Below, one piece after another: positions 7,943-16,284 of a stretch of DNA of 64,000 nucleotides. The DNA is taken from NCBI RefSeq assembly GCF_030159095.1, contig NZ_BRXS01000002.1, forward strand, positions 186,001 through 250,000, given 5' to 3'. The DNA is from Roseisolibacter agri (GTDB lineage: Bacteria > Gemmatimonadota > Gemmatimonadetes > Gemmatimonadales > Gemmatimonadaceae). The stretch's first letter is position 1; every line of letters starts with the position of its first letter. Both the position numbers and the translations under genes were made by a program. Under the pieces are notes generated by a model. The model saw nothing but the letters and a program-made list of their open reading frames with translations. It searched no databases and had not been told where the DNA came from.

Positions 7943-9912
7943 TTCGCGCCAGCGCCCAGCAGCTGCCGCACCGCGCCCACCAGCGCGAGCGGCAGCTGGT
8001 CCGGGCGACGCAAGACCGTGTGCCCCGCCGCACCGAAGATCTGCGGCAGGTACTCCGACTCCTCGCGGTCGACCGTGAGGCAGTACGGAAAGACGCCGAG
8101 CGCGCGCGCCTCGTGGATCGCCTGCCGCGCGTCCTCGACGGCGTAGCGGCCCTGGTAGCCGTCCGCGTCGTTCGGGCGGCCGTCGGAGAGCAGCAGCAGC
8201 AGGCGATGGCCCGCCGGCTGGCGCGCGAGCAGCGCGCTCGCGTGGCGCACCGCGGCGCCGAGCCGCGTGTTGCCCGACGGGCGCATCGCCGACACGCGGC
8301 GTCGCACCGCCGCGTCGTGCCGATCGGCGAACGACTTCACGACGTGCATGCGCACCGCGTGCGCGCCGCGGCTGCTGAACGTCAGCACCGCGAACGGATC
8401 GCCGAGCGCGTCGAGCGCCTCGCCGGCGAGCAGCACCGCTTCCTTCTCGACGTCGATGATCTGGCGCGTGTCGTCGCGCGCGTCGCTCACGCGCGCGTCC
8501 GTGGACCCGCTGACGTCGACGAGCAGCGCGATCGCGAGCGGTCGCCGCGCGGGCGTCACCGCGACGTAGAGCCGGTCGTCGCCGGGCTGTCCCGCCGCGC
8601 GGTCGGCCAGTCCCTCGACGCACGCCGCGATATCGAGCTCGTCGCCGTGCCGCTGTCGCGGCGTGCGCACGCGGCGCGCGCGCAGCGGCTCGAAGCGGTG
8701 GCGGATGCGGCGCACGAGCGCGGCGTGGCCATGCAGCGCTGCCTCCGCCCACGCGCCGTCGTCCTCGGGCGCGGGCGTGACGAGCACCGTCGCGCCGTGC
8801 GGCTGGTGGCGGCCCGCGCGCGCGTCCCATTCGGGATACGCGATCGTCGCCACGGGCTCGCGCGCATCGCCGCGCGTCGGATCGGACGTCATGACGGCCG
8901 GCTGCGGCTCGGAGCCGCCCGCCTGCTGCTCGGTGCCGTCGTGCGCGCGCACGAGGATCGCCACCTGCGCGCGGCGGTCGCCCTGCTCGCCGTCGTCGGC
9001 CTCGCGCGCGGTGCGGCCGGGGATCGGCAGCGCGAGGCGCGGGAAGAGCGAGACCTCGTCGCGCGGATCGGCGACGACGCGGAGCTTCGCGGGCGCGTCG
9101 TCCAGCGGCGCGACGAACGCCGCGCGCGGCGCGCGGCCCCAGTGCGCGACCGTCGGCAGCGCGGCGAGGTGGCGCGCGATGCGCCCGACCGCGTTCGGCA
9201 CGCCCGCGACCGACTGGCGCAGGCGCGACGACTCGGCCAGCGCCCACGCGCGCGACGCCGCGGGATCGTCCTCGGCCGCGTCGACCGCGAGGCCCGCGTG
9301 CAGCGCGCTCTCGTGCAGCGCGTCGCGCACCATCCGCTCGACGTCCGACACCAGCGGCGGCAGCTCGTCGACGGGCGGCCGAGCGGCGAGGGCTTCGGCG
9401 CGCAGCGCATGCAGTGCGGGCAGGACGCCGCGCACGCGGCGCGCGACCGCGCGATCGGTGGCCGCGCCCTCGCGCAGCAGGTAGCACGCGCGCGCGAGCG
9501 GATCGTCGGCGTCGGGCAGGCATGCGGCCGCGTCGCGCGCCAGCCGTTCCGCCTGCACGAGCGCCAGCACGCGGTAGCGCGTGGTCGCGTCGACCGCCGC
9601 GTCGCCGGTGATCGTGCGCGGCAGCCGCACCGTCGCGTCGTCGCACGTCGGCAGCAGCGCGCGCGCCGCGTGGTCGGGCACCTGGCGCGGCACGACCGCG
9701 TGCGCGAGCGCCGTGGCCGCGCGCTCGTACCAGCCGCGCTTGCGCGCCGGCGGCAGCACGTCGACGCGGACGGGATGGCCGTGCAGCCCGGTGAGCAGCA
9801 GCTCGAGCCGGCGCCGCACGTCGTCGAGCGCGACGACGTCCGCGCGCGGCGTCGCGGGACGCGCGCGCGCGAGCTTGCCCCGCAGGGCGCGCAGGCGCCG
9901 CGCGATCCTCAC
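7939..9912 (-). CDS. NorD/CbbO-like von Willebrand factor A protein
   Basis: 657 residues. A long alpha-helical N-terminal part precedes a C-terminal VWA domain with the MIDAS motif DVSGST, then FSSRGAHAVRMH and LLLLSDGRPNDADGYQGRYAVEDARQA (quoted in pieces), characteristic of NorD/CbbO. These partner a MoxR-type AAA+ ATPase to insert metal into, or reactivate, a target enzyme (nitric oxide reductase for NorD, Rubisco for CbbO). It starts with a GTG overlapping the stop of the norQ-like gene (GTGA), so the pair is co-translated. No norBC or Rubisco genes are in the window, so the client is unknown. Confidence 0.85.
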   Translation of the reverse strand: MRIARRLRALRGKLARARPATPRADVVALDDVRRRLELLLTGLHGHPVRVDVLPPARKRGWYERAATALAHAVVPRQVPDHAARALLPTCDDATVRLPRTITGDAAVDATTRYRVLALVQAERLARDAAACLPDADDPLARACYLLREGAATDRAVARRVRGVLPALHALRAEALAARPPVDELPPLVSDVERMVRDALHESALHAGLAVDAAEDDPAASRAWALAESSRLRQSVAGVPNAVGRIARHLAALPTVAHWGRAPRAAFVAPLDDAPAKLRVVADPRDEVSLFPRLALPIPGRTAREADDGEQGDRRAQVAILVRAHDGTEQQAGGSEPQPAVMTSDPTRGDAREPVATIAYPEWDARAGRHQPHGATVLVTPAPEDDGAWAEAALHGHAALVRRIRHRFEPLRARRVRTPRQRHGDELDIAACVEGLADRAAGQPGDDRLYVAVTPARRPLAIALLVDVSGSTDARVSDARDDTRQIIDVEKEAVLLAGEALDALGDPFAVLTFSSRGAHAVRMHVVKSFADRHDAAVRRRVSAMRPSGNTRLGAAVRHASALLARQPAGHRLLLLLSDGRPNDADGYQGRYAVEDARQAIHEARALGVFPYCLTVDREESEYLPQIFGAAGHTVLRRPDQLPLALVGAVRQLLGAGAN

Positions 9913-10742
9913 AGGGTCGCGGCGGCGAGGTCCGCGATCGCGGAGAGCAGGTCGGGATCGTCCGTGAGCGGTCCCGCGAGCGCGACGCGGCACGCCTCCT
10001 CCGCGTCGATCCCCTCGGCCATCAGGCGCGCCGTGGCGACCAGCAGGCGCGTGCCCGGCACCTCGGCCAGCCCCTGGTCGCGCAGGTGGCGCACGCGGTG
10101 CGCGAGCGCGACGAGCGACGAGGCGCGCGCGCGATCGAGCCCGCTCTCGTGCGCCACGATCTCCGCTTCCAGCGCCGCCGGCGGATAGTCGAAGTCGAGC
10201 GTCACGAAGCGCTGCCGCGTGCTCGGCTTCAGGTCCTTGATCGCGTGCTGGTAGCCCGGATTGTACGACACGACGAGCTGGAAGCCGGGCGCCGCGTGGA
10301 CGATCTCGCCCGTCTTGTCGATGGGGAGGATGCGCCGGTCGTCGGCCAGCGGGTGGACGACCGCGATCGTGTCCTGCCGCGCCTCGACCACCTCGTCGAG
10401 GTAGCAGATCGCGCCCTGCCGCGCCGCGGCCGTGAGCGGCCCGTCGACCCACACCGTCTCGCCGCCGCGGATGAGCCAGCGTCCCGTGAGGTCGCTGGCC
10501 GCGAGGTCGTCGTGACACGCGACGGTCACCAGGGGACGGCCGAGGGTGTGCGCCATGTACTCGACGAATCGCGTCTTGCCGCAGCCGGTGGGGCCCTTGA
10601 GCATCACCGGGAGCCCGCGGGCGTGGCAGCGCGCGAAGACGTCGACCTCGCGGCCGGCCGGCCGGTAGTAGGGCGCCTCGCGTGGGGGTGGACGGTGTCC
10701 GTCGCGCGAGGCGGGTGCGGGGTCGAGGGTGGCGGTCGGCAT
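9909..10742 (-). CDS. NorQ/CbbQ-type MoxR AAA+ ATPase
   Basis: 277 residues. Walker A is GPTGCGKT (50-57), followed by VACHDDLAASDLTGRW, Walker B ICYLDEVVEA and the sensor region VVSYNPGYQ; the C-terminal CbbQ_C region ends the protein. CbbQ/NirQ/NorQ ATPases remodel a client enzyme together with the VWA protein encoded immediately downstream. It is divergent from the STAS-like gene across 142 bp. Confidence 0.9.
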   Translation of the reverse strand: MPTATLDPAPASRDGHRPPPREAPYYRPAGREVDVFARCHARGLPVMLKGPTGCGKTRFVEYMAHTLGRPLVTVACHDDLAASDLTGRWLIRGGETVWVDGPLTAAARQGAICYLDEVVEARQDTIAVVHPLADDRRILPIDKTGEIVHAAPGFQLVVSYNPGYQHAIKDLKPSTRQRFVTLDFDYPPAALEAEIVAHESGLDRARASSLVALAHRVRHLRDQGLAEVPGTRLLVATARLMAEGIDAEEACRVALAGPLTDDPDLLSAIADLAAATL

Positions 10743-10884
10743 GAGCGCGGGGTGGAGGGCGACGGAACGACTTTCGCACCCTACGTGCGGGTTGCGGGGC
10801 GCGGGAGATCGTCGCATGTCAGCATCACGTCCGACGGCGATCGTCCGCTCCCATGCGCTGCGCGCCCACCGTGGCCGTCCTCTC

Positions 10885-11277
10885 ATGCCGATCAGCTACC
10901 GCATCGACCGTCCCGCGCGCCTCATCCGCTCGACCGTGGAAGGGACCTTCACGGCGGCGGAGATGCTGTCGTGCGTGAGCACGGCGGTGCACGAGGCGAA
11001 CGAGCCCGGGTTCAACATCATCTCTGACCACCGCCTGATCGGCGAGCCGGCGACCCGCGACCAGGTCGAGCTGCTGGTCGACCACCTGACGGACCTGCGC
11101 CGCTTCGTGCGCGATGCGCGGTGGGCGGTGATCGTGGCGAAGCCCGCGTCGTTCGGGATGATGCGGATGTTCTCCGTGCTGGCCGAGCGGGTGCCGCTGA
11201 CCGTGCGGGTGTTCATGGACGCGGCGGAGGCGGAGGCGTGGGCGCGCACGGGCGAGGAGTGCGCGGCGCACGTGTAG
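10885..11277 (+). CDS. SpoIIAA/STAS-like protein
   Basis: 130 residues from the ATG at 10885. The pattern ISYRIDRPARLIRSTVEGTF, then HEANEPGFNIISDHR and a final VFMDAAEAEAWA, resembles small SpoIIAA-like proteins of stand-alone STAS type. These are small regulators or binding proteins, but the function here is not known. An upstream in-frame ATG at 10729 was rejected because the added residues look non-coding. It is the last gene before intI. Confidence 0.6.
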   Translation: MPISYRIDRPARLIRSTVEGTFTAAEMLSCVSTAVHEANEPGFNIISDHRLIGEPATRDQVELLVDHLTDLRRFVRDARWAVIVAKPASFGMMRMFSVLAERVPLTVRVFMDAAEAEAWARTGEECAAHV

Positions 11278-11349
11278 ACGAAGCGTTCCCGGGGGACGGC
11301 GTGCGTCGGCGCGATGCCGTGGATCGCCGCAGGGTCGCCACCGTGAGCC

Positions 11350-12372
11350 ATGGTCGCGCCCGATGCCGTTCCCGGGCCCGCGTCGTCCGGCGAGCGGCTG
11401 CTGCCCACGCTCGCGCGGACGCTGCGCGTCCGGCACTACAGCCGCCGCATGGAGGTCGCCTACTGCGCCTGGGTGCGGCGGTTCGTGCGGTACCACGGGC
11501 TGCGCCACCCGCGTGAGCTCGGCGAGCGCGACGTCGAGGCGTTCCTGACGCACCTGGCGGTCGACCGCCGCGTCGCCGCGCCGACGCAGAACCAGGCGCT
11601 GGCGGCGCTGCTCTTCCTGTACCGCGACGTGCTGCGGCGCCCGCTGGCGCTCCCCGAGCACGCGGTGCGCGCGAAGCACCTGCCGCGCCTTCCCGTCGTC
11701 CTCACGCGCGGCGAGGCGTGGGCGGCGATCGACGCCCTGCGCGGCGCGCCCGCCGGTCGGACGCCGGCCCTCGTCGCGACGCTCCTCTACGGCAGCGGCC
11801 TCCGCCTCTCGGAAGCGCTCCACCTGCGGGTGAAGGACGTCGACTTCGCGCGCGGCGAGATCCTGGTTCGTGGCGGGAAGGGGGCGAAGGACCGCCGGAC
11901 GATGCTGCCCGGCGTGGTGCGCGACGGCCCCGCGGCGCACCTCGGTCGCGTGCGCGCGCTCCACGAGCAGGACCTGACGCGCGGGCTGGGGCGTGCGCCG
12001 CTGCCGCACGCCCTGGCGCGGAAGCTCCCCGAGGCGGCGCGCGAGTGGCGCTGGCAGTGGGTCTTTCCGGCGCGGCGTCACCACCGCGACGCCGTGACGG
12101 GCGCGCTCGTTCGCTATCCGCTGCACGCGACCGTGCTGCAGCGCGCCGTCGCGGCCGCGGTGCGCGACACGGGGCTGGCGAAGCGGGCGTCGTGCCACAC
12201 CTTCCGACACTCGTTCGCGACGCACCTTCTGGAGGACGGCTACGACGTGCGGACGGTGCAGGAGCTGTTGGGGCACCGCGACCTGAAGACGACGATGCTG
12301 TACCTGCACGTGTTGCAGGAGCAGGGGCGGGGCGGTGGCGGCGTGCGGAGCCCGGCGGACCGGGTGCGGTGA
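11350..12372 (+). CDS. intI: Integron integrase (tyrosine recombinase), oriented toward its array
   Basis: 340 residues. The N-terminal SAM-like domain ([19 protein letters not shown]) is followed by the catalytic domain with R152 (GSGLRLSE), K177 (RGGKG), H283 and R286 ([11 protein letters not shown]), H309 (LLGHRD) and nucleophile Y318. The insertion at about 218-245 ([23 protein letters not shown], then RRHH) is the IntI-specific patch absent from XerC/D. IntI recombines single-stranded attC sites with attI. The start ATG is at 11350, 72 bp after the STAS-like gene. Unlike most integrons, the gene points into the cassette array, and all 39 attC sites follow its 3' end. Confidence 0.97.
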   Translation: MVAPDAVPGPASSGERLLPTLARTLRVRHYSRRMEVAYCAWVRRFVRYHGLRHPRELGERDVEAFLTHLAVDRRVAAPTQNQALAALLFLYRDVLRRPLALPEHAVRAKHLPRLPVVLTRGEAWAAIDALRGAPAGRTPALVATLLYGSGLRLSEALHLRVKDVDFARGEILVRGGKGAKDRRTMLPGVVRDGPAAHLGRVRALHEQDLTRGLGRAPLPHALARKLPEAAREWRWQWVFPARRHHRDAVTGALVRYPLHATVLQRAVAAAVRDTGLAKRASCHTFRHSFATHLLEDGYDVRTVQELLGHRDLKTTMLYLHVLQEQGRGGGGVRSPADRVR

Positions 12373-12547
12373 TTACGCTGCGCTCCGGCGCAGCCCACCG
12401 CGCCGTCGTGCAGCCATCCGCGCAGGCCGCTCCACGACGCAACGGCTGGTGCGGTGGGGAGTTGCGGGTGTGGTCGTGCGGTCGGCGATCTGGCGGTTAC
12501 ACTGCAGAGGAGTGGGGAGGGGCGGGGGGAGTGCAGTAGAATGGGCG
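12373..12547 (+). other. attI: attI region; core site GTTAGCC, crossover at 12547^12548
   Basis: The 175 bp between intI and the first cassette hold no gene. GTTAGCC at 12547-12553 fits the GTTRRRY core. The six bases after the crossover (TTAGCC) are complementary to the R'' box (GGCTAA) of the first attC, as expected if cassette 1 was inserted here. The left limit of attI and any integrase-binding direct repeats cannot be defined by eye. Confidence 0.7.
12377..12394 (+). terminator. Hairpin just after intI
   Basis: GCTGCGC-TCCG-GCGCAGC, a 7-bp stem starting 5 nt after the intI stop. There is no T-tract, so it is a weak candidate terminator, but it could separate intI transcription from the array or be part of the attI region. 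Confidence 0.4.
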
Positions 12548-12825
12548 TTAGCCCGCGACGGGCGGCGAAAGACTGCATTGGGGAAGGAATCCCTGCGCAA
12601 GGATGCAGCATTTCCGCCGGACCCGTGAACTCCGGACGGAGCTGCCGCGCCGGCCCACGCGCGCCGCGAGCCCACGCGCCGGGCTAGGGAACCCGCATCG
12701 CGACCGGCATCAGGTCGTGCGCGACGCGGCGCTCCACGCGAACGGGCTGGGCTCCGCGCTGCGCGGGGCCACGCGAGCGGGACCCTGCGCGCGGTCGCGC
12801 GGAGCAGCCCGATGTCGAGCCGACG
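12548..12825 (+). other. Cassette 1, no credible gene
   Basis: Body of the first cassette. Open frames here are short, Arg/Pro-rich and run into the attC, so I do not call a gene. The stretch around 12700-12770 (ACCGGCATCAGG, then GCGAACGGGCTGGG) resembles the 3' half of the gene-less cassettes at 14162 and 24650, suggesting a related non-coding cassette or decayed attC remnant. Confidence 0.6.
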
Positions 12826-12953
12826 GGCTAACGTTTGTTGCAGCTGACGGGCGCCTCACGCATCAGGCGAACTCCTGGCCGTCCGCGTCCTCCGGCGCCA
12901 CCTTCCACGTGCGCGGCGGGCGGTCCGCCCGCAGCTGAACGTGGGCGTTAGGC
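12826..12953 (+). repeat. attC: attC1 (long class, 128 bp)
   Basis: R'' GGCTAAC and R' GTTAGGC enclose the shared L'' (TTGCAGCTGAC) and L' (GCAGCTGAAC). It ends cassette 1. Confidence 0.93.
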
Positions 12954-12969
12954 ACACGAACCTCCTCTG

Positions 12970-13554
12970 ATGGTCCGCATGCGCTGGAGCCTCCGCCGCA
13001 CCCTCGCCGTCGTCGTCGTCGTGGCAGGCGGCGCCCTGCTCGCGAGCCGCGCGTGGCGCCCGGCCACACCCGCACCGGCGGAGCCGTACATCGTCCCCGC
13101 TACCCTCTCGCCCGTCGCCCACGCGGTCGCCGCGCGGCACGCCGGCCAGGTCGTGCTGCTCGACGTCTGGGCTACCTGGTGCGACAACTGCCTGCCGGGG
13201 CTCGCCGACCTCATGGCGCTGCAGCAGACCTACGGCGCGCGCGGGCTGCGCGTGGTGGCGATCAGCGTGGACGAAGGCCTCGATTCGGCCGCCGTGCAGC
13301 GCTGGGCGCTGCGCCACGGGCTCACCCTGGAGCTCGCGTACGATCCGTCGGGCGCGAGCACCGCGATGCTCGGCCGGCCGGGCGTGCCGATTGGGCTGCT
13401 GCTCGACCGGCAGGGGCGGGTGCGGGAGACGCGGTTCGGGCACGCGCCGCGGGCGAGCGACATGAGCTGGCACGCCCCGTGGATGCAGGCGAAGTTCGAG
13501 ACGTTGCTCGCCGAGCCGCCATCGACCGGGACGGGCTCGCGCCCCGGTGCCTAA
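12970..13554 (+). CDS. Cassette 2: membrane-anchored TlpA/ResA-like thioredoxin
   Basis: 194 residues. An N-terminal hydrophobic anchor (about 12-27) is followed by a thioredoxin fold with VVLLDVWATWCDNCLPGL, whose CDNC is the active-site CxxC, and by GVPIGLLLDRQGRV with the cis-Pro loop. Such proteins reduce or exchange disulfides in the periplasm (cytochrome c maturation, envelope redox). The TAA stop lies inside the R'' box of attC2, as is usual in cassettes. Confidence 0.85.
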   Translation: MVRMRWSLRRTLAVVVVVAGGALLASRAWRPATPAPAEPYIVPATLSPVAHAVAARHAGQVVLLDVWATWCDNCLPGLADLMALQQTYGARGLRVVAISVDEGLDSAAVQRWALRHGLTLELAYDPSGASTAMLGRPGVPIGLLLDRQGRVRETRFGHAPRASDMSWHAPWMQAKFETLLAEPPSTGTGSRPGA

Positions 13555-13648
13555 CGAACCGTTGCAGCTGACGTACGGACTAGGGAGTTGCCTCGGCTCC
13601 GCCTCGGCTTTGATTGCCTCCGTACGCAGCTGAACGTGGGCGTTAGGT
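13549..13648 (+). repeat. attC: attC2 (short class, 100 bp)
   Basis: R'' GCCTAAC, R' GTTAGGT; centre carries the CCTCGGCTCCGCCTCGG motif of the short class. It supplies the stop codon of the thioredoxin gene. Confidence 0.95.
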
Positions 13649-13658
13649 GACCCCTGAC

Positions 13659-14039
13659 ATGCGCGACACCATCTGGTTGGTCACGTTCCTCGCTGTGCTT
13701 ACGGCCGCCACCGCATCGCTCTTCGTCACATGGCGTCGTGTGCCGCGGACAGGGCCGCACGCCTGGCTCGTCGCTCCCGTGGCCTTCGTGCATCTGAACA
13801 CCGCGGGTCTCGCGCTGTTCGCCGCGTCCGCTCCGCTGGGGATCTGGTCTGGCCTCCACTCGCTCGGCGTGCTGTACCACTTCCTCGTGGCGCTGCCGGC
13901 CTCCCTCTGGCTCGCCAGCCGCCTCGCGCCCGACCGCGACGCCTCACCCTCCCACCGACTCGCATGGCGCGGCGCCGCGTACTATCCGCCCGCCGCGCTC
14001 GCGACGCTCCTTTTCATGCTGCTCACCTCGTCCTCTTGA
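13659..14039 (+). CDS. Cassette 3: small integral membrane protein
   Basis: 126 residues from the ATG at 13659 (a GTG at 13647 overlaps attC2 and is less likely). Four hydrophobic segments (TIWLVTFLAVLTAATASLFV, LVAPVAFVHLNTAGLALFAA, LHSLGVLYHFLVALPASLWL, and a C-terminal one) make it a four-helix membrane protein. No family recognised. Confidence 0.7.
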   Translation: MRDTIWLVTFLAVLTAATASLFVTWRRVPRTGPHAWLVAPVAFVHLNTAGLALFAASAPLGIWSGLHSLGVLYHFLVALPASLWLASRLAPDRDASPSHRLAWRGAAYYPPAALATLLFMLLTSSS

Positions 14040-14068
14040 CGGCTGCTCGGGACGCCCCCCACGTGGTC

Positions 14069-14167
14069 ACCTAACGAAGCGTTGCAGCTGACGTACGGTC
14101 TAGGGACTCGCCTCGGCTGCGCCTCGGCATTATCAGATCCGTACGCAGCTGAACGCGGGCGTTAGGT
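14069..14167 (+). repeat. attC: attC3 (short class, 99 bp)
   Basis: R'' ACCTAAC, R' GTTAGGT; ends cassette 3. Confidence 0.95.
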
Positions 14168-14399
14168 CGCGCCCACGCGCCACGCCGAGACAACGGCCAC
14201 GAGACGATGGGCTACGCGGCTTCGCTTCCTGGGCGCTGGTGGGTGGCTTGGGACGCCGGACCGCACGCCGCCGCCGCGCCGGTCGTCCCAGATCACGACC
14301 GGCATCAGGTTGTGCGGCGAGCGTGCCTTTGCGCGAGCGGGCTGGGGGCGAATGCGCGCTGCGCAGGGAGCGCGGGGGGTAGGCTCCGCAGGCAGCGCG
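14162..14399 (+). other. Cassette 4, no credible gene; duplicated at 24650
   Basis: The first about 150 bp are essentially identical to the cassette starting at 24650, and the remainder is highly similar. An open frame from 14207 (MGYAASLPGRWW) exists in both copies but runs through the attC, and where the copies differ the changes alter residues, so coding constraint is not evident. It may be a non-coding RNA, promoter or structural cassette. Its first bases (TTAGGT) do not match its own R'' (GCCTAA), in both copies. Confidence 0.75.
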
Positions 14400-14528
14400 G
14401 CCTAACGATCCGTTGCAGCAGACGGGCGCGTGGGGAGCATCAGGTTGTGCGCGGGCGCACCGCGTCGCACAATCGAGTTTCGCTCGCGGGCCGCGGCACA
14501 GGCCCGCAGCTGAACGTAGGCGTTAGAT
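14400..14528 (+). repeat. attC: attC4 (long class, 129 bp)
   Basis: R'' GCCTAAC, R' GTTAGAT; ends gene-less cassette 4. Nearly the same sequence as attC21. Confidence 0.93.
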
Positions 14529-14534
14529 CGCCAC

Positions 14535-14838
14535 ATGCGCATACGTACCCTGAGCCCCCGCGAGATCAGCGCGCTGATCGACGAGTTGCGCGCCATGGCG
14601 GACCTGCCCGCCGGCGCGAACGCGGCGGCGCTCCGGCGCCAAGGAGATCCGCCAGCAGCTCGAGGCGCAGCCGCGGCACCTGCCCACGAGCGCCGAGAAG
14701 GTCGACGAGGCATATCGGGGTTTGGAACTCCTGCTGCACCCGCGGCGCTGGCGCGAGGAGCCGTCGCTCGACTTCTTACGGCAGCGCATCAAGAGCGCCT
14801 GCGCGCGGCTCCGACACTACGAGGGCCTGGATCCGTGA
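14535..14838 (+). pseudogene. Cassette 5: frameshifted hypothetical gene
   Basis: The frame opening at ATG 14535 (MRIRTLSPREISALIDELRA) becomes Arg/Ala/Pro-rich nonsense near 14635. From 14641 the +1 frame gives a convincing helical sequence (KEIRQQLEAQPRHLP, then KVDEAYRGLELLLHP and FLRQRIKSACARLRHYEGL) ending at TGA 14838, just before attC5. One missing or extra base near CTCCGGCGCC (14631-14640) would join them into a protein of about 100 residues. Function unknown. It could be a true pseudogene or a sequencing error. Confidence 0.7.
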
Positions 14839-14845
14839 GCGGGCG

Positions 14846-14973
14846 ATCTAACGTGCGTTGCAGCTGACCGAGCCTCAGAGCATCAGGTTTCTTCCGCGCG
14901 ATGCTCCGTGCCCGGCTCGGCGCCCTCGCGGACGCTCGGCTAGAATCTCGGCAGCTGAACTTGGGCGTTAGGT
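14846..14973 (+). repeat. attC: attC5 (long class, 128 bp)
   Basis: R'' ATCTAAC, R' GTTAGGT. Cassette 5 begins TTAGAT, the exact complement of this unusual R''. Confidence 0.95.
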
Positions 14974-15022
14974 TGGCACGAGCGCCCTACCCGGCGGCAG
15001 GAGTCCGGGCCAGATTCTCTCC

Positions 15023-15217
15023 ATGCGCCTCTCCGTCGATCTGCCTCCGGCTCTGGAGGCCCAGCTGGCCGCCGTCGCTGCTCGCCTGAACGTGCGGGCC
15101 GAGGACCTCGCGGCGGCCGCCCTGCGCGACCTGCTCGCCCAGCGGGAGGCCGACTTCCAGAGCGCGGCCGCCCACGTGCTCGCGAAGAACGAGGAGCTCT
15201 ACCGCCGGCTCGCCTGA
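15023..15217 (+). CDS. Cassette 6: antitoxin partner of Doc
   Basis: 64 residues. The N-terminal strand-helix (MRLSVDLPPALEAQLAAVAA) has a ribbon-helix-helix look, and the tail KNEELYRRLA is typical of small antitoxins found upstream of death-on-curing toxins. It would bind DNA and neutralise the toxin encoded 17 bp downstream. The 55-bp leader after attC5 may hold its own promoter. Confidence 0.8.
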   Translation: MRLSVDLPPALEAQLAAVAARLNVRAEDLAAAALRDLLAQREADFQSAAAHVLAKNEELYRRLA

Positions 15218-15234
15218 GCGCGGAGCCGCCCGCG

Positions 15235-15630
15235 GTGTCCCGGCGCTACCTCAGCCTCGCCGAGGTGCTGGAGCTCCACCGGCTCGTCGTCGCGCAGGCC
15301 GGTGGCGCCGAGGGGCTCCGTGACCTCGGCGGGCTCGAGTCGGCCGTCGCACAGCCGCGGGCCACGTTCGGCGGCGCCGACCTCTACCCCACGCTGGCCG
15401 CGAAGGCGGCGGCCCTCGGCCACGCGCTCGCGCTCAACCACGCCTTCGTCGACGGCAACAAGCGCGTGGCGCACGCGGCGCTGGAGACGTTCCTGGTACT
15501 CAACGGCCACGAGCTGGTAGCGAGCGTGGACGAGGCGGAGCACACGATGCTGGCGCTGGCGTCGGGCGACCTCTCGCGCGAGCAGCTGATCGCGTGGGTC
15601 GAGCGGCACGTGCGTCCGCTCGCGCGCTGA
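15235..15630 (+). CDS. doc: Cassette 6: Doc-type Fic-fold toxin
   Basis: 131 residues from a GTG. The Fic/Doc motif is HAFVDGNKRVAHAA (His, Asp, Gly-Asn-Lys-Arg), with the N-terminal RRYLSLAEVLELHRLVVAQ and GLRDLGGLESAVAQP of the death-on-curing family. Doc phosphorylates EF-Tu and blocks translation; the upstream antitoxin restrains it. Such a pair can stabilise a cassette array by penalising its loss. Confidence 0.92.
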   Translation: MSRRYLSLAEVLELHRLVVAQAGGAEGLRDLGGLESAVAQPRATFGGADLYPTLAAKAAALGHALALNHAFVDGNKRVAHAALETFLVLNGHELVASVDEAEHTMLALASGDLSREQLIAWVERHVRPLAR

Positions 15631-15652
15631 CGGGAGACTTCGCAAGGCGCCA

Positions 15653-15782
15653 ACCTAACGAAGCGTTGCAGCTGCCAAGGCGTGCGCAGCATCAGGTTTC
15701 CTCCGGCTCGGCCGCGGTGCCCGCCTCGGCCCCTGTGCGCGCGCTCGGCTCGGATCCTTGCAGCTGAACTTGGGCGTTAGGC
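15653..15782 (+). repeat. attC: attC6 (long class, 130 bp)
   Basis: R'' ACCTAAC, R' GTTAGGC; ends the Doc cassette. Internal sequence is of the AAGGCGTGCGCAGCATCAGG type shared with attC19, attC28 and attC38. Confidence 0.94.
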
Positions 15783-15808
15783 CGCACCCATTTCCCGTTC
15801 CGATACTC

Positions 15809-16120
15809 GTGAGCCTTCCCGCACCCGCCCCGCCCCGCGGTCAGTACGCGCAGCTCCGCGCCCGCACCCGGGAGCGGCGTCTGGCGGAGCGCGTGGCACG
15901 CACGCCCACGGCCGCTCGCGCGGCCCGCGGCGCCGGGATGGGCTTCCTGCTCGCCGCGGCCGACTGGGGCCTCGTGCTCGACCACGGTGTGAGCCGCACC
16001 GGCCCGCCGACGCTCCGGGCGGCGCTCCTCGTGGTCGGCGTCGCGCTCGTCTGGGCGGCCGCCGGGGCGGCGGGGGCTGGCGCGTTGCGCGCGCTCCGGC
16101 GCCGCGGCTGGCCGTGGTGA
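15809..16120 (+). CDS. Cassette 7: small membrane protein, paralogue of cassette 39
   Basis: 103 residues from GTG 15809. A charged N-terminus (YAQLRARTRERRLAERVART) precedes two transmembrane helices (GFLLAAADWGLVL and LRAALLVVGVALVWAAAGAA) and a basic end (RRRGWPW). The cassette at 35237 encodes a protein that is about 85-90 percent identical by eye. Family and role unknown. Confidence 0.7.
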   Translation: MSLPAPAPPRGQYAQLRARTRERRLAERVARTPTAARAARGAGMGFLLAAADWGLVLDHGVSRTGPPTLRAALLVVGVALVWAAAGAAGAGALRALRRRGWPW

Positions 16121-16138
16121 CGCGCGCTCGCGCGTGCG

Positions 16139-16268
16139 GCCTAACGAGCCGTTGCAGCTGACGAAGCCCCGGGAGCATCATGGTTCCTCCGGCTCGGCCG
16201 CGTCGCGCGGCTCGGCCGCAGCACGCGCGCTCGGCTTCGGGCTTCGCAGCTGAACGCGGGCGTTAGGC
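16139..16268 (+). repeat. attC: attC7 (long class, 130 bp)
   Basis: R'' GCCTAAC, R' GTTAGGC; almost identical in its interior to attC32. Confidence 0.95.
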
Positions 16269-16284
16269 CACACCCCACCTACGC

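Noticed and set aside
11276-11290. GACGAAGCGTT upstream of intI, resembling the start of an attC
   Set aside because: Only an 11-bp near match without any L box or partner half; expected by chance in 64 kb.
11278-11349. Search for a LexA (SOS) box upstream of intI
   Set aside because: No CTGT-N8-ACAG-like sequence seen, but the LexA motif of this phylum is not known to me, so SOS control is neither supported nor excluded.
12603-12938. Open frame of 111 residues in cassette 1
   Set aside because: Arg/Pro-rich composition and it reads through most of attC1; no ribosome-binding site or family resemblance.
14207-14851. 214-residue open frame through cassette 4 and attC4
   Set aside because: Runs through the recombination site and into the next cassette; differences from the copy at 24695 change residues freely.
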